This document shows, one piece after another, positions 8,344-17,788 of a stretch of 64,000 bases of DNA. The translations under genes were made by a program, and so were the position numbers. The DNA is taken from NCBI GenBank assembly GCA_964394085.1, contig CAYMWF010000001.1, positions 138,502-202,501 of the forward strand, in the 5' to 3' direction. The number at the start of each line of letters is the position of its first letter. The first letter of the stretch is position 1. This stretch comes from CAYMWF01 sp964394085 [NCBI: uncultured Gemmatimonadota bacterium] (GTDB lineage Bacteria; GCA-2686955; CAYMWF01). Below the pieces are notes generated by a model. That model did no database searches and was not told the origin of the DNA. It was given only the letters and a program-made list of their open reading frames with translations.

Positions 8344-11300
8344 CTACCAGGCATCCCGGGTTTCGTCGATACTGATGCCGTTCGATTCACCGGGAGTGGG
8401 AACGGTGAATTCGGCCCACTGCTCGGCGCCGTCCAGGAAACGGCCGCAGGATACATCTGTTTCGCCCGGTCCGAACTTTATATGGTCGTATTTCCGGAAC
8501 CGTCCGTTGCTCCAGCCGAACAGGGCTATTTCTTCACCGTTCATATCAAGCTTGAAAGGGCAGTGGAGGGAACCCTGGCTCGTATCGTCGTCGGCCCAGA
8601 CGATGACGAATCCGCCGGGTGGCACGGGAATATCGGGAAGCTTGAACTTGTCCGGCCTGTTTATATCATCGGTAATGTACAATCCACCGATGGAAACAGT
8701 CTGCTTTTCCCCATTGTAAAGCTCAATCCAGTCGTCGTATTCACCCTCTTCATCACAGAAACATCCGCTGTTGCCCGCGAGGAACTCATTGATGCAGAAG
8801 CCGGTGGGACGCCTGAACATCAGTTCGAAAAAGGATTCGTTTTCGCAATAGATTCCACCGCCCGTATCCCTGATTTTCACCTCGAACGCGTAATCGCCGT
8901 CCGGAGCAAGCTGGCTGACCTTGAATTGCTGAGAAAAAGAAGTGAAACCACCGGGCTCAACGGTAAACGGTGTCGAACACCACTGGTTGTCGAACGGCCA
9001 CCTGATTCCATCCGGAAACCGCAGGTTATAACTGAGAATACCCGATTGGCTCCGCGTGGAGGTGTTCGTGACGGTAATCGTTGCTTCGAGCGGCTCTTTC
9101 GGATACACGGAATCCGGTTCGATCTCCAGGGATACCCGGACGGGGGCCGTCCATTCGTTTTCTGCACGGGGGGTCGGATTCTCCATCAATGCGGAGAAGT
9201 ATCCGGCGTCCCTGTACCGTCCATAAGCTAAATCCGCCTCTGCCGGTCCGAACCAGAGACTGTCGGAAGGATTTTCGAAAGGGTTTCCGGGATGCCTGAG
9301 AATAAAACTGCCCTGCTCCGAATCCGGCGTTAAAACTGCATGAAGATCCCCCTCCCAGGTTTCGCCGTCCAGCCAGATCAGCCGGTATCCGCCGGGAGCG
9401 ATGTAAGACCCATCCGGGAATGACCAGCTTTCCCCGCCGGTTTCAAGTACCAGGCCGTTCAGCGGAACAGTCTCATCGGAGCAGTTGAACAGTTCGAGCC
9501 ACGGATCGTAATCACCGGCCTCGTCGGTTATCGTTGTCTGGTTGTTTCCCATGAACTCGTTCAGATACAGGTTCACCGACGGGGGAGGCACAAGACCTTC
9601 GAACGCACCGGATACGAATGCGATCCGTTCATCCACGAAATCCAGGATCGTTTCGGGAGATTCTTCGAAATAGCGGTTTTCTTCGAAATAGTGTTTGAAA
9701 TAATCCCTGCGGCCGTCCTCCAGCACGAGGTCGTGAGCCTCATAAACGTTAAAGGCCAGAGAGCTCCGGTTATAGACGGTTTGTATGAGGTTCCGGAGGA
9801 TACCACCGTAGAGCCGCCTGTACCTGGGACAGCCGAGGAGCCGTTCCCAGAGCATGTTGTACCTGCCGCTCTGAGGCGATTCGCTGGTTCCGAATGTGAC
9901 GGGCAGGACGGTCGTATCCTTCGGCCTTCCGAAGGTCATGTCGAGGTCCCATGGGATGAAGCGCCAGAAAGAACCGTCTCTGAAATAGAGGTAGTAGTTG
10001 TGCCCGATAAAATCCGAGTTGCCCAGCATGATCTGGGTTGCATACCAGGTCAGGGTTTCTTCTACATCGAATTTGTCCCGCACCAGATCTGCGAAAACAT
10101 GATCCGGGTTCGAGGTCCCGAGGAATTCCGTGAGCTTGATGATTTCATGCACCGCCCCTGTATGGCCCGTTTCATTTTCGTACCGGCGAATGTACTCATA
10201 TCCCGATTGAAGACGTGTCAGCAGGCCGGAGCACTTGAACAGGTGGTCTCCGGGTGATAACCCGTGGTTTTCGAGGAAATACGGGCCGAGCTGCTCGACC
10301 TCGGTAAAAACGCCGCGGAATTCATCATTCCGCCAGAGTGCGCGGAACCCGGTCCGCGGCGCGAGGATTCCCGATTCCTCGAACAGATCGAACGCCAGGC
10401 GTTCCCTTATGAGAGATACATCCCCCCGTTCGGAGTTGAAATTGAGCCTGTCGCCGCCGTAAGCGGGGATATATGTCTCGAACCTGATCTTTATGGACTT
10501 TTTCGGGCAGAATTTACTGGTATATCCCCTGTATCTTATCCCGGCATCCAGCTCGCTGCAATCCTCGGAGTCGAAAGTGATATCGGCGTATTCATCGGAA
10601 AAAATGTTTTTATTCAACCGGGCCAGCTGTTCTTCGTCTATCCGGTAACGGCACCAGGGAAGCAGCGATGAGCCGAATTCGACAGGTATGCCTTCCGCTG
10701 CGGGCGACGGTTCGCCTTCGTTGCCGAAAAGATCCACCGCGGAGACCCTGTACCGGTAAACGTTTCCGGCTTTCACATTCCGGTCGAGGTAGCGCCGGAA
10801 AGGAGTAGGTTCCGCCGTGACGGGATAGAAAGGCATATCCATCTCATCTTTCCGGTAAACGATGTAGCCTGCGATGTCGGGTGTGAACTGCTCATCCCAG
10901 CGGAGTATATTGAGACCGTAGCTCCCCACCGTGGCGAAACCGCTCACCCGGGGGGGAGGTTCGGAATCGATGCTCCATTGGTAAACGGCCAGGTTGGCGA
11001 TCATGGTTTCACCCTTCACGGGGACGAAGACCACGTTTAATTGACCGTCGGTAACGGTCGCGAAAAGGCTTATCTCAATTCCGTAATTCCTTTCCGCGAG
11101 CTCCCAGATATCAAGATTGTCGAGCATTTTCACGCCTTCGACGTAGATATCCTGAACACGCTGGCCCCTCCAGTCGTATTCCGTCTCGACGAACCCGAGT
11201 TTTATAATATACGTCCCGTCGGGAACATCGAACCTGTATTCCTCGACTCCTTTCCTCGTCGATTTGAAAAGTTTGAAATCCATGTCTCCGCCGACATACG

Positions 11301-11556
11301 AGAGGCGGTTCCAGAGGAATTCATATCCTCCGATGTAGCCGGCACCGAGTTCGGGGCTGTATTCCCGGTCGGTATAATAGTTGATTCCATCCGCGCCGGT
11401 GTAGAAGGAGTCGGCGCAGTTGAATCCGACGACTTCCGTGGGCGGGTCGTTTGAGTCGGCGGAGAAGGAATCCGGGACGATAAAGGCGGGGAGCAGAGGC
11501 AACGCGAGAAAAATGAGCCCGCGCAATTTGAGAATCAACGTCTCGAAGTTGATCAT
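8344..11556 (-). CDS. Large secreted protein: malectin-like, FN3, CotH kinase-like and two lamin-tail domains
   Basis: A 1070-aa secreted protein with an N-terminal signal sequence (about residues 1-33). In order: a malectin-like carbohydrate-binding domain (about 40-195, NCAD...YTDREY); an FN3-like domain (about 200-290); a CotH kinase-like domain (about 300-650) with YRGYTSKFCPKKSIKIRF, the segment LFEESGILAPRTGF and the conserved WDLDMTFG (536-543); then two lamin-tail domains, each opening with a LNEF/INEF motif and an Asp/Trp-rich stretch (DYDPWLELFN and EYDDWIELYN), separated by an Ig-like region. CotH proteins phosphorylate spore-coat proteins in Bacillus; in Gram-negatives the domain occurs in cell-surface proteins of unknown substrate. 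GGGAG precedes the ATG. Confidence 0.85.
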   Translation of the reverse strand: MINFETLILKLRGLIFLALPLLPAFIVPDSFSADSNDPPTEVVGFNCADSFYTGADGINYYTDREYSPELGAGYIGGYEFLWNRLSYVGGDMDFKLFKSTRKGVEEYRFDVPDGTYIIKLGFVETEYDWRGQRVQDIYVEGVKMLDNLDIWELAERNYGIEISLFATVTDGQLNVVFVPVKGETMIANLAVYQWSIDSEPPPRVSGFATVGSYGLNILRWDEQFTPDIAGYIVYRKDEMDMPFYPVTAEPTPFRRYLDRNVKAGNVYRYRVSAVDLFGNEGEPSPAAEGIPVEFGSSLLPWCRYRIDEEQLARLNKNIFSDEYADITFDSEDCSELDAGIRYRGYTSKFCPKKSIKIRFETYIPAYGGDRLNFNSERGDVSLIRERLAFDLFEESGILAPRTGFRALWRNDEFRGVFTEVEQLGPYFLENHGLSPGDHLFKCSGLLTRLQSGYEYIRRYENETGHTGAVHEIIKLTEFLGTSNPDHVFADLVRDKFDVEETLTWYATQIMLGNSDFIGHNYYLYFRDGSFWRFIPWDLDMTFGRPKDTTVLPVTFGTSESPQSGRYNMLWERLLGCPRYRRLYGGILRNLIQTVYNRSSLAFNVYEAHDLVLEDGRRDYFKHYFEENRYFEESPETILDFVDERIAFVSGAFEGLVPPPSVNLYLNEFMGNNQTTITDEAGDYDPWLELFNCSDETVPLNGLVLETGGESWSFPDGSYIAPGGYRLIWLDGETWEGDLHAVLTPDSEQGSFILRHPGNPFENPSDSLWFGPAEADLAYGRYRDAGYFSALMENPTPRAENEWTAPVRVSLEIEPDSVYPKEPLEATITVTNTSTRSQSGILSYNLRFPDGIRWPFDNQWCSTPFTVEPGGFTSFSQQFKVSQLAPDGDYAFEVKIRDTGGGIYCENESFFELMFRRPTGFCINEFLAGNSGCFCDEEGEYDDWIELYNGEKQTVSIGGLYITDDINRPDKFKLPDIPVPPGGFVIVWADDDTSQGSLHCPFKLDMNGEEIALFGWSNGRFRKYDHIKFGPGETDVSCGRFLDGAEQWAEFTVPTPGESNGISIDETRDAW

Positions 11557-11669
11557 CGGTGTGCTCCCATACGCTTTTTAAAGGTCAGGCCCCTTAAAAT
11601 GAACGGATGGGAATCACACCGTCTTTAGAGAATTGTATTCAGCAGCGTTTCGCGTTCCGTGTGATCACT

Positions 11670-13223
11670 TCACTGGACTTCGAATGAGAACGAGTCCCGG
11701 CAGAGCCAGCCGCCGTCGAGTCGCAGCACGGGCTCTCCCTCATATTCACCCGGGGGCGTCGCACCGGGCACGAAAATTTCGAAACTCTTTTCGATGGTCG
11801 CCCCGGGGGGAATCGACCGGTGCGAACCGGCATACAGATCCAGCTCGCTCGATACCGGGCCGGATACGAGAAGCTCCAGCTCGTTGAATCTCTGAGCCGC
11901 GGATCCCGTGTTTTCGAGCTTGAGGCCGATAGTGAAACTTTCACCTGCGAGAACAGGCTCCGCCGGAGATTCGGTTACGGTGAGGAGGGCGCCGGTTGTG
12001 AGATCGATGCTGTATACAGTGCCACCGTAGCCGGACTGGCTCGCATGGATCCTTTTGCAGGCGACCGCCGCCTGGGTGCCGTCCGCCGTCAGGTCGCATC
12101 CGAAAATGGAGCCGGGAGTGTCGATCACGAAGATCGGGTCGGGATTTTCCCGCTCGAAAATGAACAGTTCCTCGTGAGGATACTCGGGATCACCCCAGTA
12201 GCCGGCTATGGCGCGCGAACCGTCCGCGCTCAGGTCGCAATGGGCTATCACGTCATAGATGAAGAATCCGCCGCCCGGACCGCCGGCGATTTCGCGGCTC
12301 CAGAGAGGTTCGGGGCTCGAAATGTCGAAAATGCCGAGCCAGTTGTGACCCCTCCGGCTCCAATCCGTGAGGCCCAGCAGAACGGTGCTCCCGTCATCCG
12401 AAATCGCCGCCGCGTCTGAGAAGGCGTCCGGAGCCCCCGGCATCGTGAAATCCCAGAGAAGCTCGTATTCTGCCCCGTTCCAGTGGCGGACTTCCACCGA
12501 ACCGGGCATATCCCCGATTGTCGCGACCATGTAAGAACCGTCCCAGGAGAGATCATAACCCCTGGCCACGGCTCCGTAACCCTCCCAGAGTGTGAAGCCT
12601 GCGCCGGTTTCGAATACCCAGGCTCGACCCATGTCGTTGGCGAGCGCCACGTTTCCGTCACCGCTCACGGCGACGGCTTCCACCGTCCCGATCCCGACGA
12701 ATTCATCCTTGGTCCAGGTGGGGACTCCGGATGCGGGATCGAATACCGCCGTATGAAGTTTGAGGATGGATGATGAGATGACGACGATTTTCGAGCCGTC
12801 CGCCGATACGCCGCCGTAGGCGAAATACTGCCTGCCCGTGAACTCGTAGTGCCAGTCAGGCTCCGGATTGTCGCCGGACCATTTGTATATACCGGTGCAT
12901 TCTTCGGTCAGATCCGCGTAGACGAGAACCTTGATCGACCCGTCTTCAGACATGGAGAAGTCGCCTTCTATGACATAAGGCTGAATCCCGTAGAACCAGA
13001 GCGGGCTGCCGGCTCCCCAGGCGTCGAACAGGCCTGCCGTGGCGGGTTGATACCCGACAGCGGTGAGTATACGGTCGCCCTGGTCGCTTATCGCCGCACC
13101 GAGCGGCGTCTGCCGATTGATGGATGCATCCCAGATGATGTCCGTGGACCGCTGAGCCGCCGCGGACGGTGGAAGCAGAAACACCACTATCGAGACAATC
13201 ACGAAAAACAGCATATTACGCAT
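11670..13223 (-). CDS. Secreted beta-propeller-like protein
   Basis: A 517-aa exported protein. I chose ATG at 13223 because GGAGG lies 8 bases upstream and a clean signal peptide (MRNMLFFVIVSIVVFLLPPSAAAQ) begins there; the longer open frame upstream is not plausible. The body has repeated blocks of the type 'A-x-S-x-D-G-S/N' (for example SMSEDGSIKVLV, VSADGSKIVV, VSGDGNVALA, ISDDGSTVLL, LSADGSRAIA, LTADGTQAAV), spaced 40-60 residues apart, typical of WD40/PQQ-like propellers. About 100 C-terminal residues form an Ig-like domain. No enzymatic motif is visible. It is separated by 113 bp from the CotH gene downstream, which may share its transcript. Confidence 0.75.
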   Translation of the reverse strand: MRNMLFFVIVSIVVFLLPPSAAAQRSTDIIWDASINRQTPLGAAISDQGDRILTAVGYQPATAGLFDAWGAGSPLWFYGIQPYVIEGDFSMSEDGSIKVLVYADLTEECTGIYKWSGDNPEPDWHYEFTGRQYFAYGGVSADGSKIVVISSSILKLHTAVFDPASGVPTWTKDEFVGIGTVEAVAVSGDGNVALANDMGRAWVFETGAGFTLWEGYGAVARGYDLSWDGSYMVATIGDMPGSVEVRHWNGAEYELLWDFTMPGAPDAFSDAAAISDDGSTVLLGLTDWSRRGHNWLGIFDISSPEPLWSREIAGGPGGGFFIYDVIAHCDLSADGSRAIAGYWGDPEYPHEELFIFERENPDPIFVIDTPGSIFGCDLTADGTQAAVACKRIHASQSGYGGTVYSIDLTTGALLTVTESPAEPVLAGESFTIGLKLENTGSAAQRFNELELLVSGPVSSELDLYAGSHRSIPPGATIEKSFEIFVPGATPPGEYEGEPVLRLDGGWLCRDSFSFEVQ

Positions 13224-13542
13224 CGATATACCTCCGTTTGGGAGCACCCCGGATCGTTGCCGCGCCGGTCGTGCTTTCTTATTCACCACGTCGGCAACGG
13301 CTGTTCTTGTCGGAAAAGAAAGACATAATTCAGTATAGTATAGAATCATGTATTCCATCAACTTTCTTTTACATGCTTCCGTGGATTGCGGTTCATTCAG
13401 GAATAACATTGCGCGGAGGGGCATGTGTTGATATTCATGTTTTCACCCGTCGTGCTTCGGAATGTTCCGGTGCCGGCACGCCGGCAGGATTGACGGAGCG
13501 GTTTCACCGGTCGGCATCGTTCATCTCAATAAGGATCAGGAT
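13224..13542. other. Divergent intergenic region of 319 bp
   Basis: Lies between the divergent propeller gene (minus) and SDR gene (plus). It contains a plausible minus-strand promoter (separate entry) and a short GC-rich hairpin-forming stretch near 13470-13490. I see no small gene. Confidence 0.5.
13332..13361 (-). promoter_or_regulatory. Predicted promoter of the propeller-protein gene
   Basis: TTGATG (13356-13361, minus strand) and TATACT (13332-13337, 5 of 6) are 18 bp apart, about 110 bp upstream of the start at 13223. A second overlapping TATACT lies at 13337-13342. Confidence 0.4.
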
Positions 13543-14355
13543 ATGAACCAGTCAGCGATGAAAAAATTCTACAAGGGGATGAATGTCGTTATCACGGGAG
13601 CTTCTTCCGGCATCGGGAGAGACCTTGCGCTTCTTTTCGCGGAGTACGGCGCTTCTCTCGCCCTGTCGGCTCGGCGCACGGAGCTTCTGGAAGCGGTGCG
13701 GGACGAATGCAGCTCTTTCGGTGCTGAAACTTATATTTTCCCGGCGGATGTCACATCCCGCGAAGAAATGGAAGCGATGCGGGACGAGTTGGACGAGCAC
13801 TGGGACCGGGTGGACCTGGTTGTCGCAAATGCGGGGGTGGGAGGTTTGAATCCGGCGAGAAAGTTCGACCTGGAAATACACCGAAGCACAGTGGAAATCA
13901 ACCTGGTAGGCACCGCCAACACACTGGCGCCGTTCGTTCCGCGGATGATTGAACGGCGAAAGGGCTGCCTTGTGGGGATATCCAGCCTGGCAGCTTTCAG
14001 AGGGCTTCCCGGCGCGGCGTCCTACTGCTCGAGCAAGGCCGCCCAGAAAGCGTTTCTCGAAAGTTTCCGGGTCGATCTCAGGAGATACGGCATTCGCGTT
14101 CTGTCGATCCATCCCGGGTTCATCGAAACACCGATGACGGATCATGGAAATTTTCAAATGCCGTTCATGATGCCGGTGCGTAAGTCCTCGCTTCTTATCG
14201 CCCGGGCGATCATGAAGGGGAAGCCGGTCTATCTGTATCCATGGCAGATGCGCCTGATAACGAGCGTGAATAAAAGATTACCGATTTTTATCTATGACCG
14301 CCTGGTTCCGCGTCTCAGCGGCCAGCGGAAGGATATATCCGCCAAGGTCCTGTAA
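13543..14355 (+). CDS. Short-chain dehydrogenase/reductase (SDR)
   Basis: A 270-aa classical SDR: NAD(P)-binding TGASSGIG (18-25), NAGVG (96-100), catalytic Ser near 147-148 in GISSLAA, and Y161-x-x-x-K165 in YCSSK. Arg residues after the second strand (SARR) suggest NADPH preference. The start at 13543 has AAGGA 7 bases upstream. Substrate unknown; the sequence resembles the broad group annotated as ketoreductases or sorbitol-6-P-dehydrogenase-like. The next gene begins 13 bp downstream, suggesting co-transcription. Confidence 0.92.
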   Translation: MNQSAMKKFYKGMNVVITGASSGIGRDLALLFAEYGASLALSARRTELLEAVRDECSSFGAETYIFPADVTSREEMEAMRDELDEHWDRVDLVVANAGVGGLNPARKFDLEIHRSTVEINLVGTANTLAPFVPRMIERRKGCLVGISSLAAFRGLPGAASYCSSKAAQKAFLESFRVDLRRYGIRVLSIHPGFIETPMTDHGNFQMPFMMPVRKSSLLIARAIMKGKPVYLYPWQMRLITSVNKRLPIFIYDRLVPRLSGQRKDISAKVL

Positions 14356-14368
14356 CCAGAGGGAAAAA

Positions 14369-15643
14369 GTGAAAATTCACGAAAAAGCACTGCCCGGCCT
14401 TGAAGACAGTTTCTTGACCGTCCGGCATACTTCCATTCGGGGAACGAACAGGGAAATCGGTCGTGCTCTGGCAGCCATCGCCGTCGAAAGGCACGGGTTG
14501 TCGCCCGATGAGCTGGCAGTCGCCGATGAGACCATAACGAGAGCCCGCCGAACCTATTTCGCCGGGCGTTTTCCCATTCTGATGGAAAGGGCGGGCGGTG
14601 CAGCACAGAAACTGGGCCTCGATCCCGAGGATGAATGCTTCGACACCGCCGGATTACCATACAATTTCGATATACCTCCGGAAAATGCAGGCCCATCCGC
14701 AGTTCACGGCTGCTCCACCGTTTATTATCCTCCCGGATCCACTTCGACAGGACGCGGCTGTTTAAGCAGGAACTATGATTTTCCCAAGGGGAGCCTCTAC
14801 GATATCTCCGGAATCGATCCCCCCGACGGTTCCTCGCCACCCCGGTCTCTCATGTCGGATCCCTATATCCTGGAGCTTCATCCGTCTGACGGGGGATACG
14901 CATCCATCGCCGTCACCTGCTTCGACCTTCTTTCGGGAGCCCTCGAGGGGATAAACAGCGAAGGGCTGGTGGTGGCGCTGAACGGAGATGAGATTGCAGC
15001 CGCCGATATGGAGGCCGGGTCGCTCGCTCCGGGTCTTCCCAGGGTCGGGCTGCACGAGCTTGAATGCGTGCGGCTCCTGCTCGATACCTGCGCTACTGCC
15101 TTCGAAGCGAAGGAAGCGCTCGCGAAAAATCGACACTACCCCATATTCATGCCGAGTCATTACATGATAGCCGACAGGTTCGGAGCATCATTCGTCTTCG
15201 AATACTCGTTTGAAGACGAAAAGGAATTCTTTATCGAAGGATCCGGAGAAATCCAGGCTGTTTTCAACCATCCCCTGCGGATTTTCGACTCTCCCGATAC
15301 CTTCCCCGGCGGGAGCATGTTCACCGACGTTCCCACCAGTTCTTTCGAACGTTCCCGGATTTTCACCGGGATGCTGGCAAGCGGGACCAAACCCTTCGAT
15401 GCGGAAGCTGTCCGGCGGATGGCTGATGAAGTCGCTGTCTCCCGCGTAGTCGCCCGGATACCCCCGGAGCTCCGGTCTCTCATCACGGCATCCTCCGGGC
15501 TGGCCAGGACCCTCTGGCACAGCCTCTATGATCAGGAATCCCGCCGCATCGAAATCCGGTTCTTTACCGGCGATGCGCCGGATGATGAAGGCGGCTTCCT
15601 CGAACGCTATACGGACTATAACGATTTCACTCTCGACGGATAA
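14369..15643 (+). CDS. Ntn-type linear amide C-N hydrolase (C45 / choloylglycine-hydrolase-like)
   Basis: A 424-aa protein starting at GTG with GAGGG 5 bases upstream. The segment GCSTVYYPP (G114-C115) followed by GRGCLSRNYDFP matches the pattern of Cys-nucleophile Ntn hydrolases (penicillin/bile-salt acylases and C45 acyltransferases), in which cleavage before the Cys exposes the nucleophile and R-N-Y-D orients it. About 110 residues precede the Cys, like the propeptide of C45 enzymes. No signal peptide is seen. It probably cleaves an amide bond in an acylated amino compound, with substrate unknown. It lies just downstream of the SDR gene. Confidence 0.75.
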   Translation: MKIHEKALPGLEDSFLTVRHTSIRGTNREIGRALAAIAVERHGLSPDELAVADETITRARRTYFAGRFPILMERAGGAAQKLGLDPEDECFDTAGLPYNFDIPPENAGPSAVHGCSTVYYPPGSTSTGRGCLSRNYDFPKGSLYDISGIDPPDGSSPPRSLMSDPYILELHPSDGGYASIAVTCFDLLSGALEGINSEGLVVALNGDEIAAADMEAGSLAPGLPRVGLHELECVRLLLDTCATAFEAKEALAKNRHYPIFMPSHYMIADRFGASFVFEYSFEDEKEFFIEGSGEIQAVFNHPLRIFDSPDTFPGGSMFTDVPTSSFERSRIFTGMLASGTKPFDAEAVRRMADEVAVSRVVARIPPELRSLITASSGLARTLWHSLYDQESRRIEIRFFTGDAPDDEGGFLERYTDYNDFTLDG

Positions 15644-15719
15644 ATCCGCCGGCATAGAATTTAGAAAACATTTCCCCCCAAGTGCCGACATATTGTTTAT
15701 TGTCTTTTAAAATGGGGAG

Positions 15720-17591
15720 ATGCCTCAAGTGAAACGTAGTATCCACTCGGGTTTTAACGCCGGTGTAGCCGCCGGTGCGCTGGTTGCGACGGTCGACTGT
15801 CTGTTCATCATCGCGGGGACGGGTTCTTTCTGGCCCCGCCCGTCGGGGATCCTGGCGGCATTCGGAGTATACGGGTCGATCGGCGGCGCCGCCGGAGCGA
15901 TTATCGGAACGGTTTGGAAAAAATCCCGTACCGAAAAAAAGAACGCTCCCGGTGAAGAGATCTCTGAACAGGCGTTCCTGTTGACTTTCGTCGGGCTCCT
16001 GGTGTTTTCGTGTATTCACATGTTCGACGTCGCGCTGGTCGAATCTGATCGCGGGCGTTTTATGCCTTACCTGATCGCGGTTCCGATTGCCGGGTGCGGA
16101 GCGATTGGCGTGTTCGGTCTCCTGAGAATACTGTTCTTCCTACTGGGCGGCCGATATCGTGCCGGCCTGGTTGTCTCTCTGTTCGGCGCGGGCCTGCTTG
16201 CAGGAGTTTTTACAACCCAGTATGCTTTCTCCACAAGCTCCGAAGCCGGAGCGGCCGCACCCGCAGCGGGAACCGATCGACCGAACGTGGTTCTGTTCGT
16301 TCTGGATACTACCCGCCGGGATGCTCTTTCCTGTTTCGGAAACCGGCGCAACACCACCCCCAACCTCGACCGGATCGTTTCGGAGAGCCTTGTCTTCAAC
16401 AACGCATATGCAACAGCGTCCTGGACGCCGCCGTCCCATGCTTCCATGTTCACGGGCTGTTATCCGAGCAAACATGGTACCTTCTCCAATCAGGTGAAGC
16501 TGACCGAGGATTTCCCTACGCTGGCGGAAGAGTTCGGAAACGCCGGATATGAAACATTTTTTATCGCCAGCAAAGGATTGCTCCTCAAGATCCACGGATG
16601 GGACCGCGGATTCGAAAACGCGGTCGTGGTCAACGTCGAGAATAAGGTTTCCACCGTTTACAACCGCCTGATAGACAAGTTCATCCGCGACGAGAGTCCG
16701 ACTTCCTCTACCATAAGCGTCATCCTGCGATGGCTCGAAACCCGAGATGACACCAGGCCGTATTTTCTTTTTGTAAACATCAGCGATTCCCACACGCCCT
16801 ACAGGATGAGGTCCGAATTCGTTAAAAAATGGTGCAGCGAGATCGACATGAGCGGGGTGGACGAGAAGAAGATGCTCGCTGTCGGGCGTTTCAAGGGGAA
16901 TCTTGAACGCTACAACAGGAATGAATTCGCCCTCGAGCCGGAAGAAATCGAATACCTGCGTTGTCTGTACGACGGTGAAGCCCGGTTTCTCGATCACCAC
17001 GTGGGGAGGCTGTTCGACGGACTGAGGAAGCCCGGTCCGAGCGGCCGTTCGACCATAACCCTCGTCACGGCCGATCATGGTGAGCTCTTCGGCGAGCATG
17101 GACTTCTTTCCCATGGCCATTTCCTCTATAACGAACTGCTGAACGTTCCCTTCATTCTCTGGGGGCTGGAGAGGCGGGGCGAGGTGGACACTCCGATCTC
17201 CCTGGTCGATATCTTCCCGACCCTCCTGAATGCGGCGGGTATCTCCGACAGGCGCGACTCGGACATCGATGGACGCGACATCCTTGATCCCGGGGTAATC
17301 AGCGAGCCGCGCAAACTGTATGCCGAAACCTGGACCCGCGGAGGAGCCAGGAAAGCGGTATATGCCGAAAATTACAAATACCTGTGGGATTCCGGCCGGG
17401 AACCTCAGTTTTTCGATTTGATGATGGATCCCGGCGAACTGGTCGATCTCTCAGCCGAAGTCCAATCGAAAACCGCTGAATTCCATTCAGACCTCGCGGA
17501 CAACTTCGACCTTGCCATGGCGGGGATATCCGCCTCAGAAGTCGGTGTCCGGACTGCCGAAATACTGCAGTCCCTCGGATATGTTCAATGA
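15720..17591 (+). CDS. Membrane-anchored sulfatase/phosphotransferase-superfamily hydrolase with Thr nucleophile
   Basis: A 623-aa protein with about four N-terminal membrane helices (roughly residues 12-170) and an alkaline-phosphatase/sulfatase-fold domain outside the membrane. It shows the metal motif LDTTRRDALSCFG (D196), then SWTPPSHASMFTG (234-246) where sulfatases have CxPSR: T236 replaces the formylglycine-forming Cys/Ser and H240 the Arg. Later come TADHGELFGEHG and HGHFLYNELL. A Thr nucleophile is typical of LtaS/phosphoethanolamine-transferase-like members, so sulfatase activity is not implied. The C-terminus ends LQSLGYVQ, matching the LKTLGYLQ of the second such protein at 59020. 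GGGGAG precedes the ATG. Confidence 0.88.
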   Translation: MPQVKRSIHSGFNAGVAAGALVATVDCLFIIAGTGSFWPRPSGILAAFGVYGSIGGAAGAIIGTVWKKSRTEKKNAPGEEISEQAFLLTFVGLLVFSCIHMFDVALVESDRGRFMPYLIAVPIAGCGAIGVFGLLRILFFLLGGRYRAGLVVSLFGAGLLAGVFTTQYAFSTSSEAGAAAPAAGTDRPNVVLFVLDTTRRDALSCFGNRRNTTPNLDRIVSESLVFNNAYATASWTPPSHASMFTGCYPSKHGTFSNQVKLTEDFPTLAEEFGNAGYETFFIASKGLLLKIHGWDRGFENAVVVNVENKVSTVYNRLIDKFIRDESPTSSTISVILRWLETRDDTRPYFLFVNISDSHTPYRMRSEFVKKWCSEIDMSGVDEKKMLAVGRFKGNLERYNRNEFALEPEEIEYLRCLYDGEARFLDHHVGRLFDGLRKPGPSGRSTITLVTADHGELFGEHGLLSHGHFLYNELLNVPFILWGLERRGEVDTPISLVDIFPTLLNAAGISDRRDSDIDGRDILDPGVISEPRKLYAETWTRGGARKAVYAENYKYLWDSGREPQFFDLMMDPGELVDLSAEVQSKTAEFHSDLADNFDLAMAGISASEVGVRTAEILQSLGYVQ

Positions 17592-17788
17592 ACCGGTTCC
17601 GTCGCAGGTCGACCTGCCGTTTATGACCTCCCTTCGATCCGAAATCTTTTCCAGCTACCGGGCTCCTTGTTCCTGTCCATGATGGATGATATAATATCTG
17701 CGTATTTATAAAGATGCAGGTGAGTGCGGACCTTCACCGGCGCCTGTCCCTGAAATGTTTCGGCGCCGGTTTCCGTTCGGAGGTGAAG

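Noticed and set aside
17592-17650. Palindrome CAGGTCGACCTG near 17610 as a terminator
   Set aside because: A palindrome with no loop and no T-tract cannot form a terminator hairpin.
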